Assembly: GCA_002239085.1 (NCBI GenBank) | Contig: MPNP01000004.1 | Location: forward strand, 31,428-95,427 | Source: Rhodobacteraceae bacterium bin131 | Lineage (GTDB): Bacteria; Pseudomonadota; Alphaproteobacteria; Rhodobacterales; Rhodobacteraceae | Reading direction: 5' to 3' | Length of the DNA stretch: 64,000 nucleotides | Shown: positions 37,710 to 46,977 of the stretch, one piece after another | How positions within the stretch are numbered: position 1 is the stretch's first letter | Layout: each line of letters opens with the position of its first letter | Notes under the pieces: model-generated | Database searches by the model: none | Seen by the model: only the letters and a program-made list of their open reading frames with translations | Told to the model about the DNA's origin: nothing | Translations under genes and position numbers: made by a program

Positions 37710-38786
37710 TTAACCAATTACTCGATCGCGCTGTGCACGGAACTCACCGGTTGAGTTGGTCAACCATCCAGAACTCTCGCGCAAGGTGGTTTGATAATCA
37801 GCCAAAATTTCAGCAAAGAGATCATCTTCTGAATACTTGGCGTATAGTTCTGCGGAGGCAGAGCCAAATGCATCCCAAACACTATCTGGGAATTTCAGAA
37901 CTTTGACACCTTCAGACTGAAGTCGTTGAAGGGCAGCACCATTGTTGTAAAGATACTGACTGAGGTTCCAAACGTTGGCGTGACCAGCGGCAATCTCAAT
38001 CATCTTTTGATGCTCCGCTGAAAGGCCATTAAACACTTCACGGTTTGTGACCAAGCTCAGACCCGCTGCCGGTTCGTGGAAACCAGCTGTGTAGTAGAAC
38101 TTGGTGATTTCTTGGAAACCAGCTTTTTCATCAGCCCAAGGACCAATCCATTCAGTTCCATCCAGTGCGCCTGAGGCCAAGGCTTGATAGACTTCTGCAC
38201 CGGGTATATTTTGAACTGAAGCCCCCAAGAGACCAAGTGCTTCGCCACCGAGACCAGGCATTCTGAATTTCAAGCCATCAAAATCCTCGGGGCCATTGAT
38301 TTCTTTACGGAACCATCCACCAGCTTGGGTGCCTGTATTACCGCCAAGGAAGGACTTTAATCCGAAAATTTCTCCCAGAGTCTCATGATAGTCATGTCCT
38401 TTGCCATGATAATACCAGTTGTTCAACTCTGTAGCCGTCATTCCAAAAGGAACACCAGTGAAGAAAGCATATCCAGGGTGCTGACCTACGAAGTAGTAAT
38501 CAGCAGCGTGGTACATATCAGCTTGGCCGGAAGTGACTGCATCAAAGACTTCAAAGGCACCCACAAGTTCTCCGGCGGCTTTAACATCAACCACAAGTGA
38601 ACCACCTGACATGGCATTGATGCTTTCTGCGCATTTTGCAGCTGCATCAAAGACACCGGCAAGACCACGACCCCATGATGTTACCATGGTGAGTTGAACA
38701 TGACCTGAAGCAATTGCTGGTGCAGCAAGGCCTCCAGCGGCGACACCTGCGATTGCAGATGATTTTAAAAACGATCTTCTGTCCAT
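37710..38786 (-). CDS. TRAP transporter substrate-binding protein (DctP-like)
   Basis: A 358-aa periplasmic receptor with a Tat-like signal (MDRRSFLKSSAIAGVAAGG). The body has TRAP-receptor features (FDGLKFRMPGLGGEALGLLGASVQNIPGAEVYQALASGALDGTEWIGP), closest in type to the mannitol/chloroaromatic TRAP group; ligands in that group are often 2-oxoacids. It is the first gene of the TRAP operon and has its own promoter at 38852-38880. Confidence 0.9.
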   Translation of the reverse strand: MDRRSFLKSSAIAGVAAGGLAAPAIASGHVQLTMVTSWGRGLAGVFDAAAKCAESINAMSGGSLVVDVKAAGELVGAFEVFDAVTSGQADMYHAADYYFVGQHPGYAFFTGVPFGMTATELNNWYYHGKGHDYHETLGEIFGLKSFLGGNTGTQAGGWFRKEINGPEDFDGLKFRMPGLGGEALGLLGASVQNIPGAEVYQALASGALDGTEWIGPWADEKAGFQEITKFYYTAGFHEPAAGLSLVTNREVFNGLSAEHQKMIEIAAGHANVWNLSQYLYNNGAALQRLQSEGVKVLKFPDSVWDAFGSASAELYAKYSEDDLFAEILADYQTTLRESSGWLTNSTGEFRAQRDRVIG

Positions 38787-38851
38787 AGTTTCTCCTAACG
38801 AACATTAAACAGTTAAGGTAATGTCAAAACAAAACCCATAATAATCAGACG

Positions 38852-38880
38852 AAGTTAAATTAAAGAAAACTGTTTGTCAA
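38852..38880 (-). promoter_or_regulatory. Promoter of TRAP operon
   Basis: On the minus strand TTGACA (38880-38875), 17-bp spacer, TAACTT (38857-38852), a near-consensus -35 with a weaker -10. It lies 65-95 bp upstream of the TRAP receptor start, in the gap after the transglycosylase stop. Confidence 0.65.
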
Positions 38881-38924
38881 TCATTTTTAATTGATTCGAG
38901 ATTTTGGTTGCTGATAATATTGTT

Positions 38925-40079
38925 TTATGGACCGAAACTCGCCTGACTCCTCACATGATTGAGAAGATGTTGACTAGGATAACCATCAGGAATTTCACCG
39001 ATTGCTGATTGAAACGCTTGAATACTTCGCGTTGTTCTCGGGCCCAGTAGACCATCAATACCTCCCGTATCGAAACCCAACTTAACCAAATATGTTTGTA
39101 ACAATTCCATCTCGGCTAAAGAAAGACATTGGTCGGCTTGGGGCCACTCCGAATTAATTTTACTTCCTCCGGCCAATTCCTTAGATAATTGACTGACTGT
39201 AATAGCGTAGGGTAGCGATTTATTATAGCGTAACAGGATTTCAAAATTAGCAAAAATTGCAAATGCCGGTCCCTCTTTTCCAGCCGGAGTAATTATTGCA
39301 CACTCTTGCTGACTGATGGGGCAGGGTGCTTCCAAAAATTCAACACCTTTTGCTACCCAATTCTTAATCAAATCCTTTTGTTGTGTGTTCGCTTCATAGT
39401 AATTTTGAGGAGTTGACAGGTGGACTTGAATCAAAACATCCTGATCAGATTCCCAACCTAAATGTTTTAAATAATTTGCGGTAGAGGCCAGCGCATCTTG
39501 TGGGTCATCTTCCCATATATTTGCTCTATCCTTGGTGGATATATCGATTCCCCATCTCAAATAAGTTTCTGGCATAAACTGAGTGTGTCCCATTGCTCCG
39601 GCCCATGACCCTAAGAAACAATCTGGATTTACGACTTCTGTTTGTAAAATCGCAATAGCCGCCGCAAAATTTCTGAGGAAGAATTTATTCCTGCGGCAAC
39701 CCGCAAAAGCAAGCGTTGCAAGTGCTTCAGGCGTAAAATATGACCCTCGAACAGAACCATACTTAGTTTCAACGCCCCAAATGGCACATAGAATATGAGG
39801 GTCAACATTAAGGCCTAATTGCCTGATTTTCATAAAAGTGCTTGCTTCTGATGCCAGTTTTTCACGCCCTTTTTCCAACTGCTCTTCATTAATCAATTTG
39901 GTTACGTACTGAGCGAGTGTTAAGACCTTTTCAGGTTGTTTCTTACTCAGAGCTAATACCTCTTGATTTAGTTTGATATTGCGTAATTGGCCGATGTGTT
40001 TTAAGGCGACACATCCCTCAGATTCAAGCTCGTTCAAAAAGTCGTTGAGTTGATGGTCAAATGAGCAGTCAGTAGACAC
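38925..40079 (-). CDS. MltB-like lytic murein transglycosylase with peptidoglycan-binding domain
   Basis: A 384-aa cell-wall enzyme. The SLT fold of the MltB type has the catalytic glutamate Glu104 in WGVETKYGSVRGSYF and GAMGHTQFMPETYLRWGID downstream; a C-terminal PG-binding domain (about 318-378) has LVKLGFDTGGIDGLLGPRTTRSIQAFQ. The GTG start at 40079 follows the DUF1244 stop by 8 bp. No signal peptide or lipobox is seen at the N-terminus, and an in-frame stop lies just upstream, which is odd for a periplasmic enzyme. Confidence 0.85.
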   Translation of the reverse strand: MSTDCSFDHQLNDFLNELESEGCVALKHIGQLRNIKLNQEVLALSKKQPEKVLTLAQYVTKLINEEQLEKGREKLASEASTFMKIRQLGLNVDPHILCAIWGVETKYGSVRGSYFTPEALATLAFAGCRRNKFFLRNFAAAIAILQTEVVNPDCFLGSWAGAMGHTQFMPETYLRWGIDISTKDRANIWEDDPQDALASTANYLKHLGWESDQDVLIQVHLSTPQNYYEANTQQKDLIKNWVAKGVEFLEAPCPISQQECAIITPAGKEGPAFAIFANFEILLRYNKSLPYAITVSQLSKELAGGSKINSEWPQADQCLSLAEMELLQTYLVKLGFDTGGIDGLLGPRTTRSIQAFQSAIGEIPDGYPSQHLLNHVRSQASFGP

Positions 40080-40087
40080 GGGTTGTT

Positions 40088-40384
40088 TTATCGTTTATGA
40101 GTTTTATTGAAAGCAGCAACTTGTTCAGGCGACGCTTCAATTTGGTATTGTTCAACCCACTGGTTATAGGGCATTCCGTAAACAATCTCCCGAGCTTCAG
40201 TTTTTTCAAGATGAATTCCTTTTTCAGCAGCGGCTTCGGCATACCATCGAGAAAGGCAGTTGCGGCAAAATCCAGCCAAATTCATCATATCAATGTTTTG
40301 TACATCACTTCGTTTTCTGAGATGGTGTATTAGGCGGCGGTATGTTGCGGCTTCAATTTCCAACTGGGTTTGCTGATTCATCAT
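40088..40384 (-). CDS. DUF1244 family protein
   Basis: A 98-aa soluble protein; the ATG at 40384 (MMNQQTQLEIE) has AAGGGAG 5 bases upstream, so the longer frame to 40450 is not used. It contains the family stretch RKRSDVQNIDMMNLAGFCRNCLSRWY with a CxxC pair and AREIVYGMPYNQW. The family is conserved in proteobacteria; the function is unknown. Encoded upstream of the transglycosylase. The gap 40385-40746 holds no recognisable gene. Confidence 0.85.
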   Translation of the reverse strand: MMNQQTQLEIEAATYRRLIHHLRKRSDVQNIDMMNLAGFCRNCLSRWYAEAAAEKGIHLEKTEAREIVYGMPYNQWVEQYQIEASPEQVAAFNKTHKR

Positions 40385-40746
40385 TATCTCCCTTAGTGGC
40401 TTTATCGGTTGAAATAATCCAGTATGCTGAGTTAACCCAAATAATAGCATTTTTCTGAGTCAAAAATGGCAACATTCAAAACTCAAATAATGAACAAGCG
40501 TTTGCTTTGTTACTTCGGGAGATTATAACCCGTAGCGATTTTAGGTAGAACCTGGATTTGGGCTGACAGGCAATGACTTTTGAAAGTAAGCAATCTTGAT
40601 TGAGAAGCTTGAAATTGTCGATTTGGAATCGTTTAATTGTGAAGGCAGGATACCTGATTTGTATTAGATTGGAAATATTTTACAGCACACAATAACAGTC
40701 AATAAATTGAATGGTTAAACACGAATGAATTCAATGCAGCAAATAT

Positions 40747-41829
40747 TCAAAGGCTAAGTCCACTGTGAAGTGCTGGAGTATCAACAGGCGAAAATCCATA
40801 GTGTCGTAGCCAACGAATATCGGACTCAAAAAAAGCCCTAAGATCAGGGATACCATATTTTAACATGGCAATTCGGTCAAGCCCCATGCCGAATGCAAAT
40901 CCCTGATACTTATCCAAATCTACACCACTAGCATTGAGAACATTGGGGTGAACCATTCCACACCCCAAAATCTCTAACCAATCATTGCCTTCGCCTATTT
41001 TTAGCTGCCCATCACCCCAAGAACACTTTATATCGACTTCCGCTGAAGGCTCTGTGAATGGAAAATGTGAAGCCCGGAAGCGAAGTTCCACATTATCAAT
41101 CTCAAAAAAGGCACGGCAAAACTCTTCAAGTACCCATTTAAGGTTAGCCATGGTTAGATCAGTATCAATTGCCAACCCTTCAATTTGGTGAAACATCGGC
41201 GTATGGGTCTGGTCGTAGTCACAACGATAGACTCGTCCAGGTGCGATTACCCTAATGGGTACACCATTTTCAGTCATTGAACGAATTTGTACCGGCGAAG
41301 TATGTGTGCGCAAGACATTTGGCTGCCCATTATCTGTATCCTTAGGTTTTATGAAGAACGTATCATGTTCCTGTCTTGCGGGATGTTCAGGGGGCATATT
41401 AAGGGCATCAAAATTATGCCAATCGGTTTCGATTTGGGGACCTTCAGCATAACTAAAACCCATTGCCGAAAAAATGGCAACAGCTTGATCAATCGTTTGG
41501 TTAACTGGGTGTATCGAGCCGATTCGCCGAGATCGACCGGGCAAGGTAATATCAAGCCACTCCTTACGAATCTGTGCATCAAGTTCCTCTTCAACCAAGG
41601 CCTCTCTCTTGTTTGCAATGGCCTGATTGATTTCATTTTTGAGAGCATTCAAGAGCGGAGCAATATCTTTTCTTTGTTGCAGGTCCATCTGCCCCAGCTG
41701 CCTAAGTTTCAGGGTGATTTCACCCTTTTTACCCATGGCAAGGATACGAACTTCTTCCAATTCAGCATCTGAAGAAGCCTCCTTAATTTTTGTAAGATAC
41801 TCTGTTCGAAGTATTTCAATAGACTTCAT
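40747..41829 (-). CDS. pheS: Phenylalanine-tRNA ligase alpha subunit
   Basis: A 360-aa class II synthetase subunit. The N-terminal coiled coil (about 1-90) is followed by motif 2 ([35 protein letters not shown]) and motif 3 ([22 protein letters not shown]). It follows rpmI and rplT as expected. The partner gene pheT, usually next, is not downstream; the DUF1244 gene follows instead. The beta subunit must lie elsewhere. Confidence 0.97.
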   Translation of the reverse strand: MKSIEILRTEYLTKIKEASSDAELEEVRILAMGKKGEITLKLRQLGQMDLQQRKDIAPLLNALKNEINQAIANKREALVEEELDAQIRKEWLDITLPGRSRRIGSIHPVNQTIDQAVAIFSAMGFSYAEGPQIETDWHNFDALNMPPEHPARQEHDTFFIKPKDTDNGQPNVLRTHTSPVQIRSMTENGVPIRVIAPGRVYRCDYDQTHTPMFHQIEGLAIDTDLTMANLKWVLEEFCRAFFEIDNVELRFRASHFPFTEPSAEVDIKCSWGDGQLKIGEGNDWLEILGCGMVHPNVLNASGVDLDKYQGFAFGMGLDRIAMLKYGIPDLRAFFESDIRWLRHYGFSPVDTPALHSGLSL

Positions 41830-41855
41830 GGTTGCAGCAAATCCTATTGGCCGCT

Positions 41856-42218
41856 TTAATTCAAAGCAAGCTTTGACTTTTCAACGATAGCCTTAAAAGC
41901 TTCAGGTTCAGCGACTGCTAAATGAGCCAATACCTTTCGGTCAAGAATTATATTAGCCTTTTTTAAACCATGTATAAACTGTGAATAGGTCATATCTTGG
42001 TCGTATTCTCTGACAGCTGCATTAATTCTCTGAATCCACAAAACACGAAAATTGCGCTTTCTGACCTTGCGGTCACGCGTTGCATATTCTTGAGCTTTAT
42101 CAACAGCAAGTTTGGCGGCTCGAAAAGTATTCTTTCGACGGCCATAATAGCCCTTTGCTGCCTTGATTACCTTTTTGTGTCGGGCGTGGGTAACCGTTCC
42201 CCCTTTAACTCGTGCCAT
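41856..42218 (-). CDS. rplT: 50S ribosomal protein L20
   Basis: A 120-aa basic protein with the L20 sequence [29 protein letters not shown] and [18 protein letters not shown]20 binds 23S rRNA and in many bacteria autoregulates the rpmI-rplT operon. It lies between rpmI (12 bp) and pheS. Confidence 0.98.
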   Translation of the reverse strand: MARVKGGTVTHARHKKVIKAAKGYYGRRKNTFRAAKLAVDKAQEYATRDRKVRKRNFRVLWIQRINAAVREYDQDMTYSQFIHGLKKANIILDRKVLAHLAVAEPEAFKAIVEKSKLALN

Positions 42219-42230
42219 AAAACAGACTCC

Positions 42231-42437
42231 TTATCGCGAGTAAGGCATGAAAGCCTTAACAATTTTCTCATCTTGGGGGGAGAGGGTCTTTGTTCCTCTC
42301 GCGTTACGGATAAATTTATTTGATCGTTTGATCATTCCATGCCGCTTGCCTGAGTGCTGCACCTTGATTCGGCCATTCGCAGTCACCTTAAAGCGTTTCT
42401 TTGCACTTGATTTGGTTTTTAATTTAGGCATTTTCAA
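42231..42437 (-). CDS. rpmI: 50S ribosomal protein L35
   Basis: A 68-aa basic protein with the L35 signature [20 protein letters not shown] near the N-terminus and [16 protein letters not shown]. First gene of rpmI-rplT-pheS. infC, a common upstream neighbour, is absent; argG lies upstream on the same strand. Confidence 0.97.
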   Translation of the reverse strand: MKMPKLKTKSSAKKRFKVTANGRIKVQHSGKRHGMIKRSNKFIRNARGTKTLSPQDEKIVKAFMPYSR

Positions 42438-42466
42438 CTCCTTGAGTTATAACGTTTGCACTCAAC

Positions 42467-42499
42467 CCGGCATGCCTTTGAAGGCCGGTTCAGTGAACC
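42467..42499 (-). promoter_or_regulatory. Possible structured leader of rpmI-rplT
   Basis: Two overlapping inverted repeats, CCGGC/GCCGG (42467-42471, 42484-42488) and GGTTCA-G-TGAACC (42487-42499), share bases and could be alternatives. They lie between argG and rpmI, the place where L20-responsive or attenuating leaders occur. The stems are short, so support is weak. Confidence 0.35.
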
Positions 42500-42508
42500 A
42501 TAGAGAAA

Positions 42509-43744
42509 TTAGTTAGAATTATTTTTCTGCTTTTCAACAGTGCGTTTATTTCTTTTGCCCAAGAGTTTCAAGCGCAGGGCATGAAGATTAATGAATCCTT
42601 GGGCATCTTGCTGGTTATAAGATCCCTCGTCCTCTTCGAACGTGACGTGTTTTTCTGAATAGAGTGAGTAAGCCGATTCACGTCCAACAACGGAAACTCC
42701 ACCCTTGTAGAGTTTGAGCCTGACTAACCCGCTGACATACTCTTGGCTTTTGTCAATCAATGCTTGGAGCATTTCTCGTTCTGGGCTATACCAAAACCCG
42801 TTATAAATTAATTCAGCATACTTTGGCATGAGTTCATCTTTCAGGTGAGCCGCTCCCCGATCAAGAGTGATTTGTTCAATGCCCCTGTGAGCTTGTAATA
42901 GAATAGTCCCTCCGGGGGTTTCATAAACCCCCCGAGACTTCATTCCGACGAACCTGTTTTCAACTAAATCCAGCCTCCCAATACCGTGCTTGCCACCGAC
43001 CGTGTTAAGCTGAGTCAGAAGCGTGGCAGGGGATAAATTTTCCCCATTAATTGCTACTGGATCTCCTTGCTCAAAGTTAATCGTAATATACTCAGGTTTG
43101 TTTGGTGCTTGTTCGGGAGCAGTTGTCATTTGGTAAACAAATGCTGGGGCCTCTTTGGCGGGTTTTTCAAGAGCTTTGCCTTCGGTAGAAGTATGGAGTA
43201 GATTGGCATCAACAGAAAATGGGGCATCCCCTTGTTTATCTTTAGCGACCGGTATTTGGTATTGCTGAGCGAATTCCAGCAATTTTTTCCGGCTTGTCAA
43301 ATCCCATTCACGCCACGGGGCAATAATCTTAATATCGGGATTAAGGGCATAGGCTGCAACCTCAAAGCGAACTTGGTCATTGCCTTTACCCGTCGCTCCG
43401 TGAGCGATTGCATCAGCCTTTGTTAGCTCAGCAATTTCAACTAATCGTTTGGCAATGAGGGGACGTGCAATTGATGTCCCAAGAAGATATAAACCCTCAT
43501 ATAGAGTGTTTGCTCGAAACATAGGAAAAACAAAATCCCTGACAAACTCCTCACGTACATCTTCAATGAATATTTCTTTAATCCCTAACAGCTGAGCTTT
43601 TTTTCTTGCTGGTTCAAGTTCTTCACCCTGTCCAAGGTCAGCAGTGAATGTTACCACTTCAGCATTGTAATTGGTTTGGAGCCATTTTAAGATAATTGAG
43701 GTATCTAGACCCCCGGAATAGGCTAAAACGACTTTTTTGACCAT
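42509..43744 (-). CDS. argG: Argininosuccinate synthase
   Basis: Joins citrulline and aspartate with ATP in arginine synthesis. 411 aa; the ATP-PP loop motif AYSGGLDTS is at 8-16, with [12 protein letters not shown] and [11 protein letters not shown] later. Full length. It is 71 bp upstream of rpmI on the same strand, and its upstream region (43745-43920) abuts the 3' end of dddP. A plus-strand frame in that gap has no start signal and is not called. Confidence 0.97.
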   Translation of the reverse strand: MVKKVVLAYSGGLDTSIILKWLQTNYNAEVVTFTADLGQGEELEPARKKAQLLGIKEIFIEDVREEFVRDFVFPMFRANTLYEGLYLLGTSIARPLIAKRLVEIAELTKADAIAHGATGKGNDQVRFEVAAYALNPDIKIIAPWREWDLTSRKKLLEFAQQYQIPVAKDKQGDAPFSVDANLLHTSTEGKALEKPAKEAPAFVYQMTTAPEQAPNKPEYITINFEQGDPVAINGENLSPATLLTQLNTVGGKHGIGRLDLVENRFVGMKSRGVYETPGGTILLQAHRGIEQITLDRGAAHLKDELMPKYAELIYNGFWYSPEREMLQALIDKSQEYVSGLVRLKLYKGGVSVVGRESAYSLYSEKHVTFEEDEGSYNQQDAQGFINLHALRLKLLGKRNKRTVEKQKNNSN

Positions 43745-43920
43745 GTGTTTGATTCCACTTTAGGTAAATTTTTGATTGAGAAGATATTTCAATCATCCCC
43801 TACAAAAAAGGACTGGACCAAGAATTATGATTTAATCAGTGAGCTGCAAGTTATCGCAAAAGTCAATTGTAAAGACTTAAGCATCTATCCTCGCCTGTTT
43901 GAGGGTTGGATGCACCGAAA

Positions 43921-45261
43921 TCAGGTTGGTTGGCCCATTAATGAAGAATCAAAAGGATAGGTTGTTAAATTCTCAGGACCTGATTCGGTTACAAGGACTT
44001 GATCTTCAAGCTTAATTGAGAAAGTACCACCCTCAGGGCTGACTAAAGCTTCCGCACACATTACCATTCCCGGTTGAATCGTATAATCAAATGCACCTTT
44101 AAGGTAGTTATCTGGGTAGCTAATTGAAGGCCATTCATCACACAAGCCGACTCCATGCATCATGACACCATATTTTTGTTTTTGGTAGATGGGGTCAAGC
44201 TTATGCCCCTTGAAAGTTATTTCTTCAAAAGGTGTTCCTGGCTTAAGTAATTCGATATTATGCATTATGTGTTCGCAGGCATGTCGCATAGCATCAATCA
44301 TTTCTTGCGGAGGTTTCTGGTCACCTATCCACCAAGTGCGAGAAATATCAATGCAAATTCCATAACAGCCAACGAGGTCCGTATCAAAGGCTAGGATTTC
44401 ATTATTTTGCAAACGTCTCGGTCCACATTCTTGGAACCACGGATTGGTCCGTGGACCGGTTGCTAACAATCGAGTTTCAATCCATTCACCCCCACGCTTG
44501 ATATTTTCGGCATGAAGAACAGACCAAATTTCATCCTCGGTCATCCCTGGTCTGACTGCGTCTTCCATTGCTTTTACAGAGGATTCACACGCATGATTTG
44601 CACATCGCATGGCCAGAATTTCATCGTTTCCTTTAATTGATCTTGCTTTTTCGGTGACTTCTTCACCATTAAAAATTTCGAATCCACATCTTTCCAGTGC
44701 TCTTAATCCAGAAACCATAATTTTATCAACAGCCAAGCGGCGATTGTTGCCGACTCTTTCTTTGACCAAATCCAGCACTTGATGGGCAAATATGTCGGCG
44801 CGTGAGTCCTCAGCATCGCCAGCCGCAAAATAGAAAAAAGATGCTCCAGTTCTGATCTCTTTTACCAGGGGATTGAATTCTGCCAAAAACATGGCTTTTT
44901 TATATTCCCACATGACCACATGACCATCAGAACATACCAAAACAGCACGAAAAGGATTGTGCGTGTTCCAAAGTTGCATATTAGTTGAGTTGGTGGCGTA
45001 TCTGATATTTAAGGGGTCAAACAACAATAATCCACCATAGTCTCGGCTGTTGATATGATCAACCAAGCGTTTCCACCGATACTCCTGCATAGTTTCCAAG
45101 TTTGGAAACTTGAGCCCTGCTTGTTCCCATTCTCGTATTGCTAGAAGAGTCGGACCAATTTCAACGCGGTTACCGTCATTGGGTGTTCCATCGCCAAGGA
45201 AGCGACCTCGTGTCGGGTCAATCTTTCGTTGAGCAGAATAATTTTCAATATCCATAATCAA
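43921..45261 (-). CDS. dddP: DMSP lyase DddP (M24 metallopeptidase fold)
   Basis: Cleaves dimethylsulfoniopropionate to DMS and acrylate. The 446-aa chain closely resembles characterised roseobacter DddP throughout (KIDPTRGRFLGDGTPND, FDPLNIRYATNSTNMQLWNTHN, NIKRGGEWIETRLLATGPRTNPW). The metal/catalytic set is in place: Asp293, Asp295, Asp305, His369, Glu404 and Glu419, each two below the numbering I recall for the Ruegeria enzyme. This distinguishes it from M24 aminopeptidases. It is divergent from a DUF3445 gene; no acrylate or DMS utilisation genes or BCCT transporter are adjacent. Confidence 0.93.
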   Translation of the reverse strand: MIMDIENYSAQRKIDPTRGRFLGDGTPNDGNRVEIGPTLLAIREWEQAGLKFPNLETMQEYRWKRLVDHINSRDYGGLLLFDPLNIRYATNSTNMQLWNTHNPFRAVLVCSDGHVVMWEYKKAMFLAEFNPLVKEIRTGASFFYFAAGDAEDSRADIFAHQVLDLVKERVGNNRRLAVDKIMVSGLRALERCGFEIFNGEEVTEKARSIKGNDEILAMRCANHACESSVKAMEDAVRPGMTEDEIWSVLHAENIKRGGEWIETRLLATGPRTNPWFQECGPRRLQNNEILAFDTDLVGCYGICIDISRTWWIGDQKPPQEMIDAMRHACEHIMHNIELLKPGTPFEEITFKGHKLDPIYQKQKYGVMMHGVGLCDEWPSISYPDNYLKGAFDYTIQPGMVMCAEALVSPEGGTFSIKLEDQVLVTESGPENLTTYPFDSSLMGQPT

Positions 45262-45456
45262 AACTTTCTAAAATAGAAAACCATTCTAAGTGGCTTACTC
45301 ATAGCAGAAGATTCCCGCAAAAAAATAAATAAAATGCTCCCCTAAGAGAATTAATCTATTATAAGCGTCAATATTATAGTTTCCTGAGCCAACTCAATGA
45401 CGTTCAATATGCTTCAAGGGTTACAGAATTTGCTATGTTGACAAATTAAGTATCGC

Positions 45457-46263
45457 ATGGCACCCAATTTCACCACTATCTTACACGGTCAATTGGCTTT
45501 CAAGCCTTGGCTGCAAAAGCATACTAGAAAGTTGCCAGGAATCAATCCCCTAAATACTGAAGATTGGTTAATTCAGGACGAAGTATTTGATCAACAAATG
45601 GCCTATAAGGATTATTTGATCAAAACGAGACGAAATGAGGTCTTTGACTGCATTGAAGGTGGAGATGATATTGCCCAAGAACTCCTGAATATTATTACTG
45701 AGCACTTGGGCTCTCAATCAAATTATACCATTAATCCTAACCAAGCCACTAGACCCGATGGAGTAAAAGTTGATCTCAGGTCAGACCATCCCTTAATTGT
45801 AGCAGGGCGTTTGATTCAAGAGGATTTATGCATTCTTAAGCGCGCCAGGGAGCAACACATCCTTGTGGGAGCTTGCCTTTGTTTTCCAGCGAGATGGGTT
45901 TTAAAAGAGAAAATTGGCCACCCCTTAACCCACATCCACAGTCCAGTACCTTCCTATAATGACCGAATTGCAAAAGTAACACAAAGGATGTTTGATCAAT
46001 TGCAGCCCGATACAGTAATTTACCGAGGAAACTTTCTCGCCTATGATAACCCCGATTTATTCCAACCCCAGAGAGAGGGTGAAGAGGATAATTTCGCCAA
46101 AAATGAGAATGGCTGGGTCAGGGTTGAACGCCAAACTCTGAGGAAGCTAGCGATATCACAAGGTGTTGTCTTTGGTATCCATACAGCTGTATGCGCCAAA
46201 GATAGGGTTGAAGATATTGAAGAATTTTTCTACTATCTCTCTATCAAAGACAAGAGTTTGTAA
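45457..46263 (+). CDS. DUF3445 heme-dependent oxidative N-demethylase-like protein
   Basis: A 268-aa soluble protein of the family that includes dimethylamine monooxygenase subunit DmmA. Typical stretches are LVGACLCFPARWVLKEKIGHPLTHIHSPVPSYNDRI and WVRVERQTLRKLAISQGVVFGIHT. The DmmB, DmmC and DmmD partners are not adjacent, so it is solitary here and may use another reductase or substrate. A TTGACA lies only about 20 bp before the ATG, too close to serve as a -35. Confidence 0.82.
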   Translation: MAPNFTTILHGQLAFKPWLQKHTRKLPGINPLNTEDWLIQDEVFDQQMAYKDYLIKTRRNEVFDCIEGGDDIAQELLNIITEHLGSQSNYTINPNQATRPDGVKVDLRSDHPLIVAGRLIQEDLCILKRAREQHILVGACLCFPARWVLKEKIGHPLTHIHSPVPSYNDRIAKVTQRMFDQLQPDTVIYRGNFLAYDNPDLFQPQREGEEDNFAKNENGWVRVERQTLRKLAISQGVVFGIHTAVCAKDRVEDIEEFFYYLSIKDKSL

Positions 46264-46353
46264 AAAGAAATAAAAAGCCCTTCAATGTTCTTGTCGTTGA
46301 CCACTCTTTTGACCCCATTCATTAGAATAAATTTACTCGCTGAGTTTGCCACA

Positions 46354-46977
46354 ATGCAACTGACATTTGATTATATTCAAACTTCACTAAAAACTTATAC
46401 TGAAGCATCCTCTGATTTTGATTTCAACGAACACTTGCGCCAGTTTGAAACAAAAGCCAAAAGACCAGCAGGGGTTCTAATTCCTCTCATTCATCGCCCT
46501 CATGGAATTAATGTTATCCTGACTAAACGAGCACAACATCTGAAATATCACGCCGGCCAAGTATCGTTCCCAGGAGGAAAATTCGAACAAAAAGACAAAA
46601 ATCTATCGCGAACAGCACTCAGAGAAGCAAAAGAAGAAATCGGATTAGATCCTTCAAATGTCGTCATCTTAGGGAGTTGTGCAAAATATGAAACTGGAAC
46701 GGGGTTCAGAATCACTCCTTACGTTGGTAGAATATTACAACACTTCTCTCCTATCCCTCAGGCAGAAGAAGTTGAAGCAGTCTTTGAAGTGCCAATTGAG
46801 TTACTGCTACAAACCAAAAATTATCGGATTCTCAAGACTAAGCGAAACAATTTTGACTACACATATTATGGGTTGGAGTATCTTACCTACAACATTTGGG
46901 GAGTTACAGCAAAAATCCTATATAGGCTCGCTAACCATCTCGAAACCCGTGATAATTCAACCGACTTGGAAAAATAA
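46354..46977 (+). CDS. Nudix hydrolase, CoA pyrophosphatase type
   Basis: About 207 aa from the ATG at 46354 (MQLTFDYIQ); a frame open from 46285 adds a hydrophobic stretch unlike the family. The NuCoA signature ILTKRAQHLKYHAGQVSFPGG precedes the Nudix box LSRTALREAKEEIGLD. Expected to hydrolyse CoA or its oxidised or acyl forms. It overlaps the next gene by about 29 bp if that starts at 46949. Confidence 0.88.
   Translation: MQLTFDYIQTSLKTYTEASSDFDFNEHLRQFETKAKRPAGVLIPLIHRPHGINVILTKRAQHLKYHAGQVSFPGGKFEQKDKNLSRTALREAKEEIGLDPSNVVILGSCAKYETGTGFRITPYVGRILQHFSPIPQAEEVEAVFEVPIELLLQTKNYRILKTKRNNFDYTYYGLEYLTYNIWGVTAKILYRLANHLETRDNSTDLEK

Noticed and set aside
43745..43960. 71-aa plus-strand frame between argG and dddP
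   Set aside because: It starts with GTG directly at the argG start without a ribosome site and runs into the 3' end of dddP on the other strand; more likely the argG promoter region.
43921..45261. Xaa-Pro aminopeptidase
   Set aside because: The M24 fold would suggest it, but end-to-end resemblance to DddP and the DddP residue set make DMSP lyase the better call.
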